Shown: positions 21,701 to 31,911, numbered from the stretch's first letter. The stretch is DNA of 64,000 bases from Closterium sp. Naga37s-1 (GCA_947471745.1 CANJKZ010001109.1:868001-932000); one strand, 5' to 3'. The notes: generated by a model not told the origin, from the letters alone. A program made the numbers and translations.

Positions 21701-22822
21701 GGTCTCCGCCAGGCACCCCGTGAGTGGCACGACACACTGAGGACTACTCTTGCTGCTCTTGGGTTTGCTCCTTCTACTGCTGACCCGTCGCTGTTTCTAC
21801 GCACCGACACCACTCTGCCGCCGTTCTACGTTCTTGTTTACGTAGACGACTTGGTCTTTGCTACTGCTGACACTGAGGCACTCGCCCACGTGAAGTCGGA
21901 GCTGCAGAAGAGACACACGTGCACAGACCTGGGTGAGCTGACAAGCTATCTTGGCTTGCGGATCACCCGGGACAGAGCACAGCGCACCATCACCTTGACT
22001 CAGTCACACATGGTGCAGCAGGTCCTTCAGCGCTTCCGCTTCACGTACTCCTCGCCTCAGCCCACTCCTCTGCCTACCGGTCACTCGCTCTCAGCTCTGC
22101 CTTCGGATGAGTCCGTAGAGCCGAGTGGCCCGTATCCAGAGCTTGTGGGCTGCCTCATGTACCTGATGACCTGCACTCGACCTGACCTGGCATACCCTCT
22201 TAGCATCCTAGCACGCTATGTCGCTCCCGGCCGTCACCGGAAGGAGCACATGGATGCCGCTAAGAGGGTGTTGCGCTACTTGTGCAGTACGTCGTGCATG
22301 GGGCTCGTGCTTGGAGGTCGGAGCGACGTTGTCCTCACGGGTCACTCAGACGCTTCTTGGGCTGACGACCAGGCTACGCAGCGGTCGTCTCAGGGTTACA
22401 CCTTCAGCCTTGGCTCTGGTTCAGTTTCTTGGCGTTCTACTCGCTCTTCTTCTGTTCTCAGCTCCAGTTGTGAGGCTGAGATCTACGCCACAGCCATGGC
22501 TGCACAGGAGTTACGCTGGCTCACCTACCTGCTGACCGACCTGGGAGAGCGGCCTCGTTCTCCTCCAGTGCTGTACGTTGACAACAAGGCCGCCATTGCC
22601 TTGTGTGAGGAGCACAGACTGGAGCACAGGACGAAGCACATCGCTCTGCGCTACTTCCTTGCTCGAGAGCTGCAGCAGCGTGGTCAGCTTCGTCTGCGTT
22701 ACGTGGCCACTCGGGCCAACACTGCTGATGTGTTCACCAAGGCGCTTCAGCCTTGTGACCATCAGCGTTTCTGTACTGTTCTAGGCCTTGTGCCTACTCT
22801 CCCTCACTTGCTCACTTCTTGA
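18740..22822 (+). CDS. Copia 1 pol: integrase, reverse transcriptase, RNase H
   Basis: The open frame is 1360 codons. The integrase core shows the first Asp in LIVVDDYSRYT, the second in RLHSDRGGEFSS and the Glu in PQQNGVAERRIG. An Ala/Gly/Pro/Glu low-complexity linker of about 450 residues follows, with two more QQLREWY blocks. RT begins at MDAEMASWKSTGTY, with the FKARYVARGFSQREGVDF motif and an intact catalytic YVDD at 21839-21850. RNase H follows (SDASWADDQATQRSSQGY, SSCEAEIYA, LYVDNKAA) and the end is HLLTS. The first methionine lies after the start of homology; in a functional element this region is translated as part of a Gag-Pol polyprotein. The upstream frame break means this copy probably cannot make that protein. 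Confidence 0.92.
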   Translation: MQTLHMDVWGPARVRGQGQERYFLIVVDDYSRYTTVFPLRTKGEVPDVLIPWIRAARLQLSERFHSDFPVLRLHSDRGGEFSSDLLAAYCAEHGIRQSFTLPASPQQNGVAERRIGLVMEVARTSLIHAAAPHFLWPFAVRYAAHQLNLWPRVSVPETSPTLRWTGEVGDASRFRVWGSRAFVRDTFADKLSSRAVPCVFLGFVPDASGWQFYHATSRRVLPSQDVTFDESVPYYRLFPYRTAPLPPPPLFLAPGAAVVDPLPPQGAAPSGVSQVDPVEPVEVAVDSRPARGAEPERAEPGVAESGGAEPGGAGSGGAEPAGPESGGAEPGGAEPAGAESGGAEPGGAEPGSATSESTEPERAAPGGGLSSQQLREWYLQYCSLRRGASGARSGAGAGASASPPRRELPSPQQLREWYARRCSLRSGAPGVVDSGASGVTGGAAAAGGAAGAAGGAAGAAGAAGGTAAAGGAAGAAGGTTGSGAAGAAGGAAAAGGAAGAAGGAAGAAGAAGGATGAGATGAAGGTAAAGGAAGAAGGAAGTGAAGAARGAAAAGGAAGTAGGAAGTGAAGDPAAAGGAAGAAGTGPAEGVGAGGAERPRPYYVPLLQQVLGLPPSPGPTPPLLSPPLVQSQSQLQPVSPLPGPSPYTAPTGGLTERREPESRPPSPETRPESPVRAVRAGRRVPRQRPPPVLGTHYMTLRPSTAPQRVPLPSPPASSLPALADPESDSLRAASPTVTRLLATAVTDPSFESSAASALVAELVDFAAACRLDYAASLVAESESESVCPPSVGGECALGTDVLEDRQEEFECFAAALPHLVSMLVAPEGDPDAPDILTPRSYAEAMEGPYSSQWQTAMDAEMASWKSTGTYIDEVPPPGVNIVSGMWIFRVKRPPGSPPVFKARYVARGFSQREGVDFFQTFSPTPKMTTLRVLLHVAAQRDYELHSLDFSTAFLQGSLHEEIWLRRPPGFTGSFPPGTQWSLRRPVYGLRQAPREWHDTLRTTLAALGFAPSTADPSLFLRTDTTLPPFYVLVYVDDLVFATADTEALAHVKSELQKRHTCTDLGELTSYLGLRITRDRAQRTITLTQSHMVQQVLQRFRFTYSSPQPTPLPTGHSLSALPSDESVEPSGPYPELVGCLMYLMTCTRPDLAYPLSILARYVAPGRHRKEHMDAAKRVLRYLCSTSCMGLVLGGRSDVVLTGHSDASWADDQATQRSSQGYTFSLGSGSVSWRSTRSSSVLSSSCEAEIYATAMAAQELRWLTYLLTDLGERPRSPPVLYVDNKAAIALCEEHRLEHRTKHIALRYFLARELQQRGQLRLRYVATRANTADVFTKALQPCDHQRFCTVLGLVPTLPHLLTS

Positions 22823-23053
22823 CTCTGCTTGTACTGTGATCTCTATATATATATACCTGCATGTTTACTCTTGTTAGGTTGTGATCACTGTACCTCTTGT
22901 TATATTATCAAACTGCATGTGAACTGGTCTTGTGACCACTTGCTTGTGCTCGGAATTTGTGTGGTTTCCTTGAGATCCACCCTGAGCTTGCTTTGCTTTG
23001 CTTTGACTGGTCTTGTGACCATCTGGTTGTCTCCCACTTAGCCTATGGGGGTG

Positions 23054-23191
23054 TGTCAAACATTATACATGTTCATATTGTGTAGGCTATAGTGGGTTTA
23101 GCCTTAGGGGGTACAACATTGCTAGGGTTTCCTACTTGTATCACCCTGCTGCCTAGTTTCACACATTCTCGTTCAGTTCTACATTCTAACA
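23054..23191 (+). repeat. 3' LTR of Copia 1
   Basis: Appears identical to 16353-16490 and is preceded by the polypurine tract CCTATGGGGGTG. Confidence 0.95.
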
Positions 23192-23196
23192 CACGA

Positions 23197-24615
23197 TGCC
23201 ACGTGTCGCTGTACGTCAGTCAACATTTCGGGCCAGTAATAATACCGCTGCAGCTGCTGCCGTGTTTTTTCTACTCCGAAATGCCCCGAGGTAACCCCGT
23301 CGTGTGCCTCCTGTAACAGTAATTCCCGTAGCAGTGTATACCCAGGCACCCAAATGCGGTCAGTCCCGGTTTTTACGTAATAGACTCCCTTTGCTGCTGC
23401 GAACTGCTGCGAATTTCCTCCTGTGAAGAATGGATCCGTTTGGTACCCGTGGGTGAATAGGCCTGTCAGTAGCGGGCTTGTCTGGGCGAGTAGTATTGCG
23501 TGGATCTGGGCAGTGGGGCAGGTCAGTGCGTCGGCGATGTTCGAGGCTCCCTTTTTGTAAGTGACCGTGTAGTGAAAGTTGGACTCGAGGAAATCGAGCC
23601 AGCGAATCTGCCGTGGGTTGAGGTGTGGCTGTGCGCGAAGGTACTGTAGTGATTTATGGTCTGTCCGTACTGTCACGTCCGCGCCAGTCAAGTAACAGCG
23701 CCATACTTTGAACGCGTGCACAATCGCAAGCATTTCGCGGTCGTGTATCGGGTAACTTTTCTCGGGCGGATGCAGTTTTCGTGACTCGTATGCGATAGGC
23801 TGTAGGCCATTGCCGAAATCCTGTAGCAGTACGGCTCCGATGGCGATATCGCTTGCGTCGGTAACTACTTCGAATGGGCGGTGTGGGTCGGCGATGCGCA
23901 GGACGGGCGGTGAACAGAGAACATTTTTCAGGGCAGAGAAGGCAGCATGCTCTTTCTCCCCCCACGTAAAAGCGACCCCCTTCCGCAGTAAATCCGTCAG
24001 TGGGGCAGTTAACCGTGCCATATCGGGGACGAACCGACGCACATAATTAACGAACCCTAAAAAGCTCTGCAGCTCCGTGATGTTCGTCGGGGGATGCCAC
24101 GCTTTTACCGTATCCAGCTTTTTTGGGTCGATTTCAACTCCAGCCTCCGAAATAACGTGCCCCAAAAATTCTAACCTATCCTGGAAGAGCTCGCACTTGG
24201 AACCCTTGGTCAGTAATCTGTGCTCGTCTAAAACCTTAAATACTGCTTCCAGATCTGCTAAGTGCTGCTGCTTATCCCGACTGTAAACTAGGATGTCGTC
24301 GAGGTACACGATCACGCATTTATCTAAGAGCGGCCTGAATGCCTCGTTCATGGTCATCTGAAAAGTCGCCGGTGCGTTGGTCAGCCCGAATGGCATCACA
24401 GTGTACTCGAACGACCCGTACCTAGTCCTGAAAGCTGTTTTGGCGCAGTCCGATGGTTCGACCCTAATTTGATGGTAACCTCCCCGTAAATCTATTTTCG
24501 AAAAAACCCGTGCTGTTCGCAGTTGGTCGATCAGTTCGTCGGCGCGGGGAATGGGGTACCGCGACTTGACTGTTACCCTGTTCAGTGCTCTGTAGTCGAT
24601 ACACATGCGAAAACC
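23197..24615 (-). pseudogene. Gypsy reverse transcriptase, RNase H and integrase N-terminus
   Basis: Read leftwards from about 24615. RT starts mid-domain at GFRMCIDYRALN, then SKIDLRGGYHQIR, MPFGLTNAPATFQ and the catalytic box VIVYLDDILVYS. The connection and RNase H region follows (FEVVTDASDIAIGAVLLQ, VRTDHKSLQYL). The integrase HHCC zinc finger comes last (HDGVTSGHFGVEKT ... HVASC) and is cut by Copia 1 at 23191-23196. The RT palm N-terminus, protease and gag are deleted. The frame is open and fused in frame to Copia 2 upstream. Confidence 0.93.
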
Positions 24616-27600
24616 CCCAAGTGCCGCAAGAGTAGTCCTCAGTGTGTCGTGCCACTCACGTGGTGCCTGGCGGAGACCGTAGACCGGCCGCCGGAGGCTC
24701 CACTGGGTACCAGGAGGAAACGACCCAGTGAAGCCAGGAGGGCGGCGCAGCCAGATCTCCTCGTGCAGACTGCCCTGCAAGAAAGCTGTGCTGAAGTCAA
24801 GAGAGTGAAGCTCGTAGTCACGCTGAGCAGCAACGTGCAGTAGTTCCCGAAGAGTGGTCATCTTCGGGGTGGGGGAGAAGGTCTGAAAGAAGTCTACTCC
24901 CTCTCGCTGACTGAAGCCTCGAGCAACGTAACGAGCCTTGAAGACAGGCGGAGAACCCGGCGGTCGCTTCACCCTGAAAATCCACATGCCACTAACGATG
25001 TTCGCCCCAGGTGGGGGAACCTCGTCGACGTAGGTGCCTGTGGACTTCCAGGAAGCCATCTCTGCGTCCATGGCTGACTGCCACTGTGAGGAGTAGGGAC
25101 CCTCGATCGCCTCAGCGTACGATCGAGGAGTCGGGATGTCTGGTGCATCCGGGTCTCCCTCAGGGGCAATCAGCATGGACACGAGATGGGGCGCAGCGGC
25201 TGCAAGACACTCAAGGTCCTCCTGTCTGTCCTCAAGGACGTCCGTGCCTAGAGCACACTCACCCCCGACGGACGGAGGACAAACAGACTCAGACTCAGCA
25301 ACAAGACTGGCAGCGTAGTCTAGACGACAGCGAGCAGCAAAGTCGACAAGCTCAGCAACTAGGGCAGACGCAGCAGTCGACTCAAAGGAAGGGTCAGTGA
25401 CAGCAGTGGCCAGGAGACGCGTGACAGTAGGACTGGCAGCACGAACGGAGTCAGACTCCGGGTCAGCAAAGGCAGGAAGAGAGGACGGAGGAGGAGACGG
25501 CAGAGGGACACGCTGTGGAGCAGTGGAGGGACGCAGTGACATCCGGTGTGTGCCAGGGACAGGTGGCGGACGCTCACGTGGTACATGGCGACTAGCACAA
25601 GCAGTACGAAAAGGTGACACCGGACGGGACACAGGCGACACAGGACGAGACTCAGGCTCACGACGCTCTGTAAGACCGCCTGTCGGACCAGTGTAGGGAG
25701 GAGGACCAGGAAGCGGCGAGGCACGCGGTAGCTGTGACTGCGACTGGACAGGCGGAGGACACTCTACGGAGGGGGGAGGACTAGGAGGAGGCGGCTGACC
25801 AAGAACCTGCTGAAGGAGTGGAAAGAAGTACGGCCGCGGCCGTGAAGTGCCCCCAGCAACAGCAGAGACAGCACCAGAACCTCCAGCAGCTCCAGCAGAA
25901 CCTCCAGCAGCTCCAGTAGCACCTCCAGCACCTCCAGTGCCTCCAGCAGCTCCAGCAGAACCTCCAGCAGCTCCAGCAGCACCTCCAGCACCTCCAGTAC
26001 CTCCAGCAGCTCCAGCAGAACCTCTAGCAGCTCCAGTAGAACCTCCAGCAGCTCCAGCAGCTTCAGTAGCGGTAGGGTCTCCAGTGGGCGGTACCTCAAA
26101 ACCAGGAGCTCCACTCCGGAGGCTGCAGCGCCGAGCGTACCACTCACGCAGCTGCTGTGAAGAAGGAGCGCCAGCAGGCGCAGTACGGTCAGTCTCAAAG
26201 CCCCCAGCCTCAGTGCCTCTAGGCGCAACACCCCCAGTCGCAGCACCTCCAGGCTCAGCACCCACAGTCTCCGCACCCCCAGTCGCAGCACCCCCAGGCC
26301 CAGCACCCGCAGTCTCAGCACCTACAGGCTCAGCGCCCCCAGACCCAGCACCCCCAGGCTCAGCGCCCCCAGGCCCAGCACCACCAGGCTCAGCACGCTC
26401 AGCACCTCGCACAGGACCAGAGTCAACAGCTACCTCGACAGGCTCGACCGGGTCTACCTGAGAAACACCTGAGGGAGCAGCACCCTGGGGAGGCAGGGGG
26501 TCTACCGAAGCAGCACCTAGCGTGAGGAAGAGCGGCGGAGGGGGGAGCGGGGCAGTGCGGTAGGGGAAGAGACGGTAAAAGGGTACCGACTCGTCAAAGG
26601 TGACGTCCTGAGAGGCGAAAACCCGGCGCGAGGTGGGTTGGTAAAACTGCCAGCCAGGCGCGTCAGGGACAAAGCCAAGGAAGACACAGGGAACGGCACG
26701 GGAGGAGAGCTTGTCCGCGGACGTATCACGGACAAAGGCTCGACATCCCCAGACGCGGAACACCGACGCATCGCCAACCTCCCCCGTCCAACGCAGGGTA
26801 GGCGAGGTCTCTGGAACAGAGACTCGGGGCCAGAGGTTGAGCTGACGCGCGGCGTACTGCACTGCAAACGGCCACAGGAAATGGGGGGCAGCCGCATGGA
26901 TCATGGAGGTACGAGCGACCTCCATGACAAGACCAATGCGGCGCTTAGCAACCCCATTCTGCTGCGGAGAGGCCGGGAGTGTGAACGACTGGGTGATGCC
27001 GTGCTCCGCACAGTAGGCTGCCAAGAGGTCAGAGGAAAACTCGCCACCTCTGTCAGAGTGCAGACGCAGGACAGGAAAGTCCGACTGGAACCGCTGGCGG
27101 AGCTGGAGACGAGCAGCGCGGATCCAGGGGATCAAGACATCAGGGACCTCACCCTTGGTACGCAAGGGGAAGACCGTGGTGTAGCGCGTGTAGTCGTCGA
27201 CGACCAGCAGAAAGTACCGCTCGTGGCCCTGTCCCCGGACGCGGGCGGGGCCCCACACATCCAGGTGGAGAGTCTGCAGGGGAGCCTCTGTGGGAGGGAA
27301 CGAGGAGGAGTGAGGTGCGGCGCGCTGCCGCCCCTCGACACAGGGAAGACAGGGAGGAGCAGGCGAGGGTGGGAGAGGAGGGAGAACCCTGGGAAGACCA
27401 GAGACAAGGTACCTGGAGTGCATGCCGCGAAGACGCTGCACGGACGGGTGACCAAGGCGGTGGTGCCAGAGGACAGTCCTGTGCGACAGGGAGCGACACG
27501 AGCAGGGGGCCGACAGCTGACCTGACGCAGACGCAGACGCAGACGCAGCTACCTGAGGAGACTCAGTGGTCAGTGTGTACAAGTCCGACCCCGGCTGCCG

Positions 27601-29383
27601 AGTGAAGGTAGCCAGGTGACGACCCGTCCGCGCACACGTGCAGTGCATCACACGCTCGTAGGCCGGGGCGAACTGGTGAACACCCGCGTCCTGGAGCGCA
27701 GAACCTGCCACCAAGTTCGTAGAGAACGAGGGGAGGTAGAGGCCCGACAGCGTGCCAGACGGGACAGCAGGACAAGGGAGGGCAGTGGTGGAGGTCGCAA
27801 GGACCGGACCCCCTGAGGGGTCAGCCAGGGAGACAGCAACCGGTCGAGGAAGCTGCTCTAGGGCAGTGCGGTCGTGGAAGAAACAGCGGGAAGCACCTGA
27901 GTCCAGTGTGAAGGTGTGCAGTGCCTCAGGAGGTGTGGCACCAGCAGACGTAGACGCACTAGCACCTAGGGCAGCAGCCTCACCAGGACCTAGAGCAGCT
28001 GACGCGCTAGCACCTAGAGCTGCAGCCTCACTGATCCCAATGCCCGGGTCGGGCGGTACACTCAGGTAACAGTCACCCTCAGCACTAATAGTCAATGCAT
28101 ACATAGCAGCAAGAATAGCTTCATAATCAAGAGCAAAGATATCAATCCCCTTCTTAAGCAGATCAGCCCAGCGGGGCAGCTCAGAGGCGTCAGGAAACTG
28201 CTCGCGCCAGGCGTCGTCAAGGCGAAAGAAACAGCGCTGCGCCGTGTGAAACCTCCCACAAGTCTGGCCAGTGCGGTCACCTGTGCGGATGACATACGGG
28301 CAGGTACCCCCTCCCCCAGACCCCCCACGCTGAGAGTACCACTCACGGAGCTGCTGGGGCGAGGGAGTCTCGCCGGGGCGCTGCTGCTGCTGCCTCTGGC
28401 CACCGCCAAACCCCCCATGCTGCACCGCTCCACCGCGCCCGCCACCCGCTCCACCGCCGCCACCACTGCCACCACCACCTCCACCACCCCCGCCACCGCC
28501 GCCGCCGCCACCACCCCCTGTGCCGCCACTGACCCCCCCACCACCCGCGCCACTCACACTCCCGCCACCACCCCCGCCCCCCCCACCTCCTCCACCGCCG
28601 CTGCCCCCACCTCCACCTCCACCACCCCTGCCCCCTTTGCCCCTGCCGCCCTTGCGTCTCCCACTAGGAGCAGACGCGGCCCCGACCCCCTCAGCTCCGA
28701 GGTAGTCGACAGCAGCAGCAGATGCAATGGAGGGGAGGAGGGGGGAGGGGGAGCACCCCTCAAAGAAGGGGGTGCGGGGGTCACCACGAGAGGCTCCTAC
28801 AGCTACAATGCTCTTCTCAGCTGCTAGGAGCTCCTTCTCGAGGAGGTCGACAGTGAGGTCAGTGGGAGAGAGGGCGAGGAACTGGTCCCTGACTGTGCGA
28901 AGGGAGTCAGGGAGGCGGGGGGTTCTTGGCGAGGAAATCGGGGGGGAGTGCGGCACGGTAGCGGAGGTCACTGGTACGGAGGTGGGTGATGAGGTCAGCT
29001 ACAGTGGCAAAGGCGGACAGGTCGGGGAAGAGGTAGGGCAGTGAGAGACGGCCTATAGCAGCTGTGGCAGGGGAGGAGTAGCGCGCGACTACTGCGTCGT
29101 ACAGCTCCTTGGCGGTCTTATGCTGTCCGAAGTGCTCGCGCTCATCTAACGGTAGGTGACTGCGAACGGCTAGGCGAGCGTGTGCATCACGGGTCTGCCA
29201 CTGGGAGCGAGCAGCACTGTCAGCAGTAGCTGGAGGCGCGGGAGCAGCGCCTGACGTATGGTCATACAGGGAGACATCGTCCTTGGCAGTGATCTGGAGG
29301 AACAGGTGAAGGTCATCTAACCACACCTCAAACTTAATCGGGTGACCCTCAGCGTCAAAGGTGAGAATGGATGGGGTGGCCAT
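24615..29383 (-). pseudogene. Copia 2 gag-pol, truncated in RT, fused in frame to Gypsy pol
   Basis: The start at 29383 gives a capsid-type Gag (ILTFDAEGHPIKFEVWLDDL ... AIGRLSLPYLFPD) to about 28910. There a C-run causes a one-base frame change, and the second frame continues from PDSLRTVRDQFLAL. A Gly-rich expansion, QQLREWYSQRGG, a CxnCx3Hx4C cluster and the protease motif TLDSGASRCFFHD follow. Next come GAG-pre-integrase (HHRLGHPSVQRL), the integrase core (VVDDYTRYT, LHSDRGGEF, QQNGVAKRR), an Ala/Gly linker with another QQLREWY, and RT as far as DTLRTTLAALG. Beyond that the same frame runs into Gypsy RT. The combined frame is open for 1930 codons (28971 to 23179). Confidence 0.9.
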
Positions 29384-30056
29384 AGTGGCAGTAGGAACAG
29401 TAGCAGTAGTAGCAGTAGTACAGTAGGAACAGGAACAGGAGTTGCTGCAGGTGGGGCACAGTAGGGCGGCGCGGCTCGGCTAGGGCGGCGCGGCTCGGTT
29501 CGGGCGGCGCGGCTCGGCTAGGGCAGCGCGGCTCGGTTCGGGCGGCGCGGCTCGGTTCGGGCGGCGCGGCTCGGTTCGGGCTGTGCGGCTCGGCTCGGTC
29601 TGGGCTACGCGGCGGTGCGCGCCTGGGGGCGTGCGCGTGGGCGGCTGTAGCGGGTGGGCCGTGGCCGCTCGTGGGCCTTACTAGCGCGCGGGCGGCCTAG
29701 AGAGGGCGTCGCAGCGGCCTACGGGCGGGGCTGCCAGTCGCTAGCGGGCTACACGCGGCCAGGAGGGCCGGTCGACGAGCTGCTCGTGGCGGCGTTGGCG
29801 GCTAACGGGCGGCGCGCGCTCAGAAACGGCCGCGCACGGGCTGCTAGGGGGCGACGCACGGGAAAAAAAAAGGCCGCGCGCGGCACTAGCGAGCCGCGCA
29901 TAGGCAGCAGGAGAAGACGAGGCGCACGAGGGCGCACTAGAAGAACGGCGCTCGAGGGCGCTAGGACGATAAGGCGCTCGAGGGCGCTAGGACGATAAGG
30001 CGCTCGAGGGCGCTTCTAACGGTGGGCCCTTAGGTGAGTCCTAGGTCTAGAACCTA
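29384..30056 (-). other. GC-rich leader of Copia 2
   Basis: This is the region between the primer site and gag. It has roughly 24-bp units built on GGCGCGGCTCGGTTCGGG (29460-29600) and GGCGCTCGAGGGCGCTAGGAC units (29930-30020). No coding signal is seen. Confidence 0.7.
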
Positions 30057-30069
30057 AGCTCTAATGCCA

Positions 30070-30194
30070 TGTCAAGAATGAGAAGTGTTGAACTATGAAA
30101 ATTTGGAGTACAAGTAGTGAACCCTAGCTTTGTGTACCCCCTAAAGGCTAACCCACTATAGCCTACACAACAATAACACATATAGTGTTTGACA
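30070..30194 (-). repeat. 5' LTR of Copia 2
   Basis: On the minus strand it runs from TGTCAAACACTATATGTG to CATTCTTGACA, 125 bp. It is clearly related to, but diverged from, the Copia 1 LTR (shared core GTGTAGGCTATAGTGGGTT). Confidence 0.88.
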
Positions 30195-30393
30195 TGAGGT
30201 TGGGAAAAAGTGTCGAAGCGGAGGCCCGGAGCGCGGGTTACCCGCCGAGCCGTGAGGTCGGGGTGCGATGTGTGAAGGTGGCGGGCGGATTGTCGATGCG
30301 AGGGTGGCGAGTGGTAACGGTGCTGACTATGGTGCTACAGTGCTGTACGCGTTGAGCAGGGATGCGAAGTAAGGAAAAGGAATTTTCCTTACA
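30195..30393 (-). repeat. Remnant of Gypsy 5' LTR
   Basis: Matches 14992-15164 of the other LTR and ends at the same AAGGAATTTTCCTTACA boundary. The remainder of this LTR is gone. Confidence 0.85.
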
Positions 30394-30642
30394 CCCATCT
30401 TCCACCAATTGGGGGGGGGGCTCGGTCGAAATGCCTTTACACTATACAGAGAAAAATACATTCGCTAAAAATATACACTTGTCTCTCAGAGTAGCTAAAA
30501 TCAGAACCCTGATAAATCAGAGAAAACTTATCTTCCAAAAAAATTACCCAGACACGTCAGAGTGACCCCCTAAAAACCACTCTGATTTCCAGAGAAACAG
30601 AGTAATTTACGGTACTCTGATAAAAAAACCCCTGGCTCCATG

Positions 30643-31438
30643 GATTTTGAGGGGGGCAGCAACTCAGCCCTCAGACACAATCCAGGCCTCAGAAATACCG
30701 TACAAGAGGCTGTTGAGATAAGAACTTCGGAGATTAGGAGCTTGGAGGGAGAGTAGCATAGTGAGATGGTTATCGAGGGAGTTTAGGTTGGCCAAAAGAG
30801 AGAGTTTCATTATGAGATTGGGAGTACAAATAGGAAGAAGGGGAAGGGGAAAGGGTACACCACCAGCAGTTGGTATCTAATAACTAATCTAGTACACTAG
30901 CTAACTGTAGGCAGTTATAAGGTATGCAAATACAATTCAACAGAGGCTCCGTCCCTCCCCCCCTCTTATCACACAGAGCAGGGCTATGGTAGTTACAGCA
31001 TTTGGTACTGTTACGTAAGTCCACATGCATGACCACAGCCCCAACTCCAACCCACAAGAATGCCAACAACCTGATCTCCCCCCGAAGTTCATCGCTATCA
31101 CACCCAGTGCAGTGGGGTGAGGTAGGCGAGGTGAGTTTATCACATTGCATGCAGCCAACCAGGCAGATGCACAGCTCAAGTAGTTTTCAAGAGACTTCTA
31201 TCACCAACTCTAACACCCCCACACTGAAACTACCTACTGCCGCGGTAGTAGCGTTACCTAAAACACCACCTCTGCGAACCCAAGTCCTGTCTCGAGTCCC
31301 GACCTGATTCCCTCCTAATCCCAAACCAACACAGCCTGGAGTAGCAGGTTGAGAACCCACACTTTCCACTCGAATGAGACTTTTCATGTCAATCATCAAG
31401 TCATAACCTTCTTCAATCCCATACCATCCCACCGCTCT
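30643..31438. other. Region without a recognisable gene
   Basis: Short open frames only. It lies downstream of the Barentsz-like gene (minus strand) and outside the nested transposon block. Confidence 0.45.
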
Positions 31439-31446
31439 ATCCTATC

Positions 31447-31911
31447 CAGGCCTCTGGATAGGATTTGAACCAGTCTTTCTCATAAGGGTAACCAGCTGCT
31501 TTCACTCTTTCTGTAAGGGTACCAGGCAAGCACCACTCTTTTTTGTAAGGGTTTAAACCAAACTATAACTTTTCATGTAAAATAACTAGTAGATTTTAGG
31601 CGTGACGACTTAGCACAATGGGTCTTTTAGTGAATGGGACGCGATATCGATACTTGTGGGAGGCATTTGGTGGGCAAAGTTGTCCATATGACTCGGTTTC
31701 TTCGAGCTAGTACTTTACTTTTTGAGGAGGATGTATGTTCCCGATCAGTGCGACTGCACCACTTCACTCTGAAATATCAGGGTCCTAAACATATTCACTT
31801 TTTCCTGTAAGTGTCAGAAAAAAATCCACTTTGTAAAGTAAGGGTCCGAATCAGAACACACCCTTATAGTAAGGGTCATAAGGGTGATTCACCCTTATAT
31901 CAAGAGGCCTG
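31447..31911. mobile_element. Non-autonomous hAT-type MITE (465 bp)
   Basis: The left terminus is CAGGCCTCTGG and the right AAGAGGCCTG, an inverted repeat of nine bases. A perfect 8-bp direct repeat ATCCTATC flanks it at 31439-31446 and 31912-31919. Both ends carry several subterminal TAAGGGT words. It has no coding capacity. Confidence 0.85.

Larger units (their letters stand above)
16353..23191 (+). mobile_element. Ty1/Copia LTR retrotransposon 1 (young, internally defective)
   Basis: Two 138-bp LTRs (16353-16490 and 23054-23191) appear identical base for base. A 5-bp target duplication CACGA flanks the element (16348-16352 and 23192-23196). A tRNA-Met-type primer site follows the left LTR and a CCTATGGGGGTG purine tract precedes the right. 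It is inserted into the zinc-finger codons of the Gypsy integrase. The gag N-terminal capsid is absent, gag has one TAG, and a deletion shifts the frame before integrase. Pol from the integrase core to RNase H is open. Confidence 0.95.
24615..30194 (-). mobile_element. Ty1/Copia retrotransposon 2, 3' half deleted
   Basis: The 5' LTR lies at 30070-30194 on the minus strand and a primer site (complement of 30057-30069, TGGCATTAGAGC) follows it. Gag, protease, integrase and the first third of RT follow down to about 24615. There the sequence switches within a codon or two to Gypsy RT. The element sits in the Gypsy 5' LTR. The deletion removed the Copia 3' half, its 3' LTR, the rest of the Gypsy LTR and Gypsy gag-protease. 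Confidence 0.9.
10874..30393 (-). mobile_element. Ty3/Gypsy chromovirus, nested and partly deleted
   Basis: It runs on the minus strand. The 3' LTR lies at about 10874-15164, itself interrupted by the hAT transposon. A purine tract (plus-strand complement at 15165-15182) precedes it. Integrase plus chromodomain lie at 15192-16352, and reverse transcriptase, RNase H and the integrase N-terminus at 23197-24615. A remnant of the 5' LTR lies at 30195-30393. Gag, protease, the start of RT and most of the 5' LTR are missing. The LTR begins TGTAAGGAAAATTCC on the minus strand. The outer LTR edge near 10874 is an estimate because the other LTR lacks that part, and no matching 5-bp target duplication was found. 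Confidence 0.85.
10626..30634. mobile_element. Non-autonomous hAT-type element split by a 19.5-kb insertion
   Basis: The left half (10626 to about 10873) begins CAGGGCTTTTTTTT. The right half (about 30394-30634) ends in AAAAAAACCCCTG. The same 8-bp direct repeat GCTCCATG lies immediately outside both ends, at 10618-10625 and 30635-30642. Both halves align with the uninterrupted sister copy at 48543-49052. The ancestral element was therefore about 500 bp, and everything between was inserted later. The TIR beginning CAGGG plus an 8-bp duplication is diagnostic of hAT. No transposase is encoded. Confidence 0.88.

Noticed and set aside
10869..30398. Five-base target duplication for the Gypsy element
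   Set aside because: Flanks ATAGC (left) and CCCAT (right) do not match. The outer LTR edge cannot be fixed, so no duplication is claimed.
30884..31150. 88-codon minus-strand frame
   Set aside because: Mixed composition but no domain, no splice links and no homologous copy in the window.
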